DNA from: Candidatus Nezhaarchaeales archaeon
Lineage (GTDB): Archaea; Thermoproteota; Methanomethylicia; Nezhaarchaeales; JAWCJE01
Assembly (NCBI GenBank): GCA_038853715.1
Contig: JAWCJE010000002.1
Location: 74,719 to 119,145, forward strand
Direction of reading: 5' to 3'
DNA: 44,427 nucleotides
In this document: positions 41,198 through 44,427 of the stretch, piece by piece
Layout of the letters: each line of letters starts with the position of its first letter
Numbering within the stretch: position 1 is the first letter of the stretch
Made by a program: the position numbers and the translations under genes
Notes under the pieces: model-generated
Database searches by the model: none
Seen by the model: only the letters and a program-made list of their open reading frames with translations
What the model was told of the DNA's origin: nothing

Positions 41198-42262
41198 TTA
41201 AAACTTCCAGTACGATGATAGTATCCTTTTTAAGCGTTTAATCCGGTAGTCTACATGCCTTCTAACTTTAACGCTCGAAGGGATCAACCTCTCAAAGTAT
41301 AGTGGGGGTAAGCCTGAGAAAGCGGCTATGGCGTTTAACACGCATCCAGGTAGATGCTTTAGGTTGTAGCCTCCTTCAAGTAACGCGATAAGCCTACCTC
41401 CACATACCTCTTCGGCCTCTTCACGTACCCTTTTAGCAATTTTATAGTAGCCGTTAACCGTAAGTCTCAGTCCTCCTAGAGGGTCTGCGTGATGAGCGTC
41501 AAAGCCTGCGGATACTACCATCCAATCCGGTTTAAACAGCGCTACGAGAGGATTAAACACCTCGTCGATAACGTTCAACACCTCTCTATCTCCAGCTGTT
41601 GGTGGTAGCGGCATGTTAACGTTGAACCCCTCACCTTCACCAACTCCCACCTCCTCAATAAACCCCGTGTACGGGTATAGGCCCTCCTGGTGGATTGAGA
41701 AATAAAGAACTTTTGAGCTTCCGTAGAATATTTCCTGCGTTCCATTACCGTGATGCGCATCCCAATCCAATATGAGGATCCTTCTAGCGCCTACCTCTAT
41801 TAGGTAGCTCGATAGGATGGCGGCATTGTTAAAGACGCAAAACCCTCCACCTCTTCCTCTACTAGCGTGATGACCAGGCGGCCTAATAAGACAGAAGGCG
41901 TTCCTAATATCACCTTTACCGATATAGCTAGCGGCGGTTAAAGCCGCACCTATAGCTGCTAAAGCCGCCCTTAAACTGCCCTCACTAATCGGCGTATCCG
42001 GGGCTATGTAGCCTCCACCCTCCCGCTTTGAAATGGAGAGAACAGTATCTACATACTCATCACTATGCACCCTTCGTACGGGGGCTAAGTCGGCGTTTAG
42101 CGGCGTTAAAACCTTTAAACCGGTTTCCAGTAACTCCTTACGACCTAAAAGCTCACCTATTACCCTCGTTAAACGCGCCGCTCGCTCAGGATGCTTTAGG
42201 CCAGTTTCATGTTTAAGGCACTCCTCACTATAGAAAACGCCCGTTAACAACGGTGGCATCAC
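41198..42262 (-). CDS. Histone deacetylase-like amidohydrolase
   Basis: 354 residues with GTG start. Zinc amidohydrolase of the HDAC/AcuC/acetylpolyamine amidohydrolase superfamily. IRPPGHHASRGRGGGFCVFN (about 129-148) carries the two catalytic His; LDWDAHHGNGTQEIFY (about 166-181) and SAGFDAHHADPLGGL (about 253-267) supply the Asp-His-Asp zinc site. C-terminal LLEGGYN is the gly-rich tyrosine-type motif. The substrate could be an acetylated protein such as Alba, or an acetylpolyamine. It converges with the DUF362 gene and is divergent from purB. Confidence 0.9.
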   Translation of the reverse strand: MMPPLLTGVFYSEECLKHETGLKHPERAARLTRVIGELLGRKELLETGLKVLTPLNADLAPVRRVHSDEYVDTVLSISKREGGGYIAPDTPISEGSLRAALAAIGAALTAASYIGKGDIRNAFCLIRPPGHHASRGRGGGFCVFNNAAILSSYLIEVGARRILILDWDAHHGNGTQEIFYGSSKVLYFSIHQEGLYPYTGFIEEVGVGEGEGFNVNMPLPPTAGDREVLNVIDEVFNPLVALFKPDWMVVSAGFDAHHADPLGGLRLTVNGYYKIAKRVREEAEEVCGGRLIALLEGGYNLKHLPGCVLNAIAAFSGLPPLYFERLIPSSVKVRRHVDYRIKRLKRILSSYWKF

Positions 42263-42326
42263 CCATAAAATAAGCTAATGAAAGGTTTAAAGCGTGTTTA
42301 TTAAAGAATCACGTTGGTGGGCGTGT

Positions 42327-43688
42327 TTGCCCATACTTCCTATAGATACCGGGCGTTATGGTTCACCTGAAATGCGCGCAATCTTTGAAGAGGAAGCGAG
42401 ACTTCAAAGGTTTCTCGACGTTGAGGCTGCGTTAGCTAGGGCTCAAGCGGAACTTGGTGTAATACCTATGGAAGCAGCGGAGGTTATAGCTTCTAAGGCT
42501 AATACTAAATACGTTAAGCTTCAGGCCGTTAAGGATGTTGAAGCACGTATAAAGCATGACTTAATGGCCATGGTTGAAGTCTTAGAGGAGGTATGCGGGG
42601 AGTACGGTAGGTACGTCCATTACGGGGCGACAAGCTACGATATAGAGGATACGGCGTTAGCCCTCCAGCTTAAGGAGGCCATCTCCATCATAGAGAGGAG
42701 GCTATACACCTTAGTCGAAGTACTAATCAGCCTTGCCGAGAAAAACATCGATACGATAATGATGGGCCGTACCCATGGTCAACCCGCCCCACCCATAACG
42801 CTAGGCTTTAAGCTAGCGGTTTGGTTAAGGGAATTAGCTCGCCACTATCAGCGGCTTAAACAGGTTAAGGAGCGGGTTCTGATTGGTAAGATGTCGGGGG
42901 CTGTTGGAACCATGGCTAGCTTCGGCCCCAAGGCTCTAAACATACAGAAGAGGGTTATGGAGATATTAGGCTTAAAGCCGGCCGAGATATCGACGCAGAT
43001 CGTTCAGCGGGATAGGTTAGCCGAGCTATTATCTATCTTCGCCCTTATCGCTTCATCACTCGATAAGTTCGCCACCGAGATTAGAAACCTTCAAAGGCCT
43101 GAAATACTCGAGCTAGCGGAAGGCTTTGAAGCGGAACAGGTTGGGAGCTCAACAATGCCCCATAAGCAAAACCCTATCAATTGTGAAAAGGTTTGTAGCT
43201 TAGCTAAGGTTATGAGGTCCTTGGTGCTGGTCGCGCTTGAAAACATACCACTATGGCATGAGCGCGACTTAACCCAAAGCGCGGCTGAACGCTTCATAAT
43301 CCCTGAGGGCTGCATATTGCTGGATGAAATGCTATTAACGATGATTAACGTCTTTAAATCGTTAAGGGTATACCCTGAAAACATGATCCGTAACCTAAAC
43401 TCCTCGAAGGGTAGAATTTTAAGTGAGGCCGTAATGCTTACCCTCGTTAGTAAGGGTATGAGTAGGAAGAAGGCGCATGAACTACTTAGGAGACTTTCAG
43501 CCGTATCCTTCAATCAGAATAAACATTTGAAGGACGTTTTAATGGAGGATCCAGAAGTAAGGCGCTGGTTAACCGTTAACGAAATATCCGATCTACTAAA
43601 CCCGAATAACTACCTTGGGGAGGCGAAAAACTTAGCTTTAAAAGCTATCGAAGAGACGAGAAGGGAGCTTGGCTTAAAAACTTCTTAA
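42327..43688 (+). CDS. purB: Adenylosuccinate lyase
   Basis: 453 residues from TTG 42327, which gives the family start (L)PILPIDTGRYGSPEMRAIF; the frame is open to 42294. Cleaves SAICAR and adenylosuccinate in purine synthesis. HYGATSYDIEDTALALQL (about 91-108), MMGRTHGQPAPPITLGFK (about 148-165) and the signature GSSTMPHKQNPINCEKV (about 271-287) with the catalytic loop are intact. It works downstream of PRPP, made by prs at 35.9 kb. Its 3' end overlaps a minus-strand CARDB frame by 44 bases. Confidence 0.95.
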   Translation: MPILPIDTGRYGSPEMRAIFEEEARLQRFLDVEAALARAQAELGVIPMEAAEVIASKANTKYVKLQAVKDVEARIKHDLMAMVEVLEEVCGEYGRYVHYGATSYDIEDTALALQLKEAISIIERRLYTLVEVLISLAEKNIDTIMMGRTHGQPAPPITLGFKLAVWLRELARHYQRLKQVKERVLIGKMSGAVGTMASFGPKALNIQKRVMEILGLKPAEISTQIVQRDRLAELLSIFALIASSLDKFATEIRNLQRPEILELAEGFEAEQVGSSTMPHKQNPINCEKVCSLAKVMRSLVLVALENIPLWHERDLTQSAAERFIIPEGCILLDEMLLTMINVFKSLRVYPENMIRNLNSSKGRILSEAVMLTLVSKGMSRKKAHELLRRLSAVSFNQNKHLKDVLMEDPEVRRWLTVNEISDLLNPNNYLGEAKNLALKAIEETRRELGLKTS

Positions 43689-44067
43689 CCACCATGAAGG
43701 TTACGGGTTTAGTCTCGCCGGCCTTAACGGTGACGTCCTTCGTAGCTTCAATAACCTCGTTAACCTTTAAGGAGACCGTTTTTACGCCTTCCTGTCCTCC
43801 TACGTTTAAGACCTCAACGGTTACGTTTACGGCTTCACCCACCTTAACCTTTAACGGGTTAACGGCGAGCTTGCTAAGCTTAAACTCGGCCGGTTTAACT
43901 GGTACCTTCACGTTGAGCTTACCTGTTAAGCCGTTAACCTCCACCTCGTATAAGCCCGGCTGCTCCCTTGCTAAGGTGAACTTAACGGTTTCCCTTTCCC
44001 CTCCAGCGAGGCTAACGGTTTTCGAGGCTTCAATTCTCCTCGGCCTCATCGTTAGCATGCCCGTCAT
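43645..44067 (-). pseudogene. CARDB-type adhesion-domain fragment
   Basis: Residues 9-122 read as one CARDB/Ig-like domain and the end of another: ASKTVSLAGGERETVKFTLA, EVEVNGLTGKLNVKVPV, then FKLSKLAVNPLKVKVGEAVN and VTVEVLNVGGQEGVKTVSLK to TVKAGETKPVTFMVV. Such domains are at the C-terminus of archaeal surface or secreted proteins. There is no signal peptide or upstream domain; the frame opens inside the end of the coiled-coil gene, so only the C-terminal part of the original protein remains. Its last residues are read through purB sequence in antisense. Confidence 0.6.
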
Positions 44068-44427
44068 AGCTTACGAGGCCTACAAGTTCATAAACCCGGC
44101 CCTTTACCCACATGAAAGGAGGCCCGTTTAACAGCTTAAAGGCGCTAAAAACATGCTTCGTAAGGAGGGGCTTTCGGGCTCGGAGGTAAGCCTCGATACG
44201 CCTTTCAAGCTCTCCAAACGCTCTGTCGTACTTCTCCTTTAAGGCTTCGAGCTCTCTCCATGCCTCGGCTCTAAGCTTATTTCTTTCTTCTTCGTATTGC
44301 GTATGTGCGATTCGCTTCTGCTTGTATTTCTCGGTTAACGTTCGCCACGATCCGTAGAGGCTCTTCAAAATTCGCTTGCTCTCCCTTAGCATCTCCTTGC
44401 AAACAGCTTCAACCTCACTATAAATCG
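44030..44427 (-). CDS. Coiled-coil family protein, copy 4 (partial, enters from right edge)
   Basis: Open from the right edge to a stop at 44030. It reads YSEVEAVCKEMLRESKRILK, then WRTLTEKYKQKRIAHTQYEE, EAWRELEALKEKYDRAFGEL and ERRIEAYLRARKPLLTKHVF. The middle is a charged coiled coil. It is the least damaged local member of the family seen as remnants at 11878, 18148 and 21465. The last 40 residues (from about KHVFSAFKLLNGPPFMW) differ from the other copies and the end overlaps the CARDB fragment, so the C-terminus may be a recombinant junction. Function unknown. Confidence 0.55.
   Translation of the reverse strand, partial: IYSEVEAVCKEMLRESKRILKSLYGSWRTLTEKYKQKRIAHTQYEEERNKLRAEAWRELEALKEKYDRAFGELERRIEAYLRARKPLLTKHVFSAFKLLNGPPFMWVKGRVYELVGLVSYDGHANDEAEEN

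Noticed and set aside
1-44427. CRISPR array, restriction-modification or toxin-antitoxin system
   Set aside because: No regularly spaced direct repeats and no cas, restriction or recognisable toxin genes were found on reading both strands.

Overview
The window reads as chromosome of a thermophilic archaeon, most likely of the TACK branch (Thermoprotei or a nearby lineage). Supporting signs are eL34, eS8, TFB with a TFE-beta/RPC34-like partner, Gar1, archaeal CCA-adding enzyme, Trm1 and Trm-G10 tRNA methylases, DGGGP synthase for ether lipids, and several tRNA genes carrying two or three introns, as is typical of Thermoproteales-like genomes. GTG and TTG starts are common. The left edge holds the C-terminus of anaerobic ribonucleotide reductase (NrdD) and its probable activase lies at 33.4-34.1 kb, so the cell is probably anaerobic or facultative. 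Species-level placement is not possible from sequence reading alone.

Layout. 0-3 kb: NrdD tail, thiC, a zinc-ribbon membrane protein and an EndoIII-like protein. 3.2-11.7 kb: an accessory-looking stretch with tRNA-Ser, three GH130-family genes (two of them tandem-domain proteins), a DUF106-eL34-cmk operon, tRNA-Gly, tRNA-Glu, a three-intron tRNA-Leu and a decayed segment bounded by a copy of the tRNA-Leu 3' end. 11.7-12.5 kb: decayed genes. 12.7-15.8 kb: a truncated CBS protein, uL15, SecY and DGGGP synthase. 15.9-20.8 kb: THEP1 NTPase, Trm1, RlmE, TFE-beta-like, TFB, Gar1. 21-28.8 kb: SRP19, eS8, Xaa-Pro peptidase, MTAP, DUF373, a COG1340 coiled-coil protein, GPN GTPase, CinA-like protein, zinc ribbon. 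29-34.1 kb: PflX-like radical SAM, Trm-G10, RNase Z, a PF01877 protein, a small kinase, NrdG-like activase. 34.4-35.7 kb: transposase remnant and a TIGR04076 gene between inverted copies of a 70-bp palindromic repeat. 35.9-44.4 kb: PRPP synthase, ThpR, CCA-adding enzyme, a COG2112 kinase, tRNA-Pro, DUF362, a deacetylase-fold protein, PurB, and fragments of CARDB and coiled-coil proteins at the right edge.

The genes fall into a clear informational core (translation, tRNA maturation, protein export, transcription initiation) plus nucleotide and cofactor metabolism. Between these lie three layers of repeat-driven remodelling: (i) five copies of a 70-bp imperfect palindrome; (ii) at least four copies, mostly broken, of a coiled-coil gene family, two of which share a 121-bp near-identical segment that now abuts SRP19; (iii) a duplicated tRNA-Leu 3' end marking a decayed integration. 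tRNA processing is elaborate: at least eight introns in four tRNA genes, one of them in an acceptor stem.
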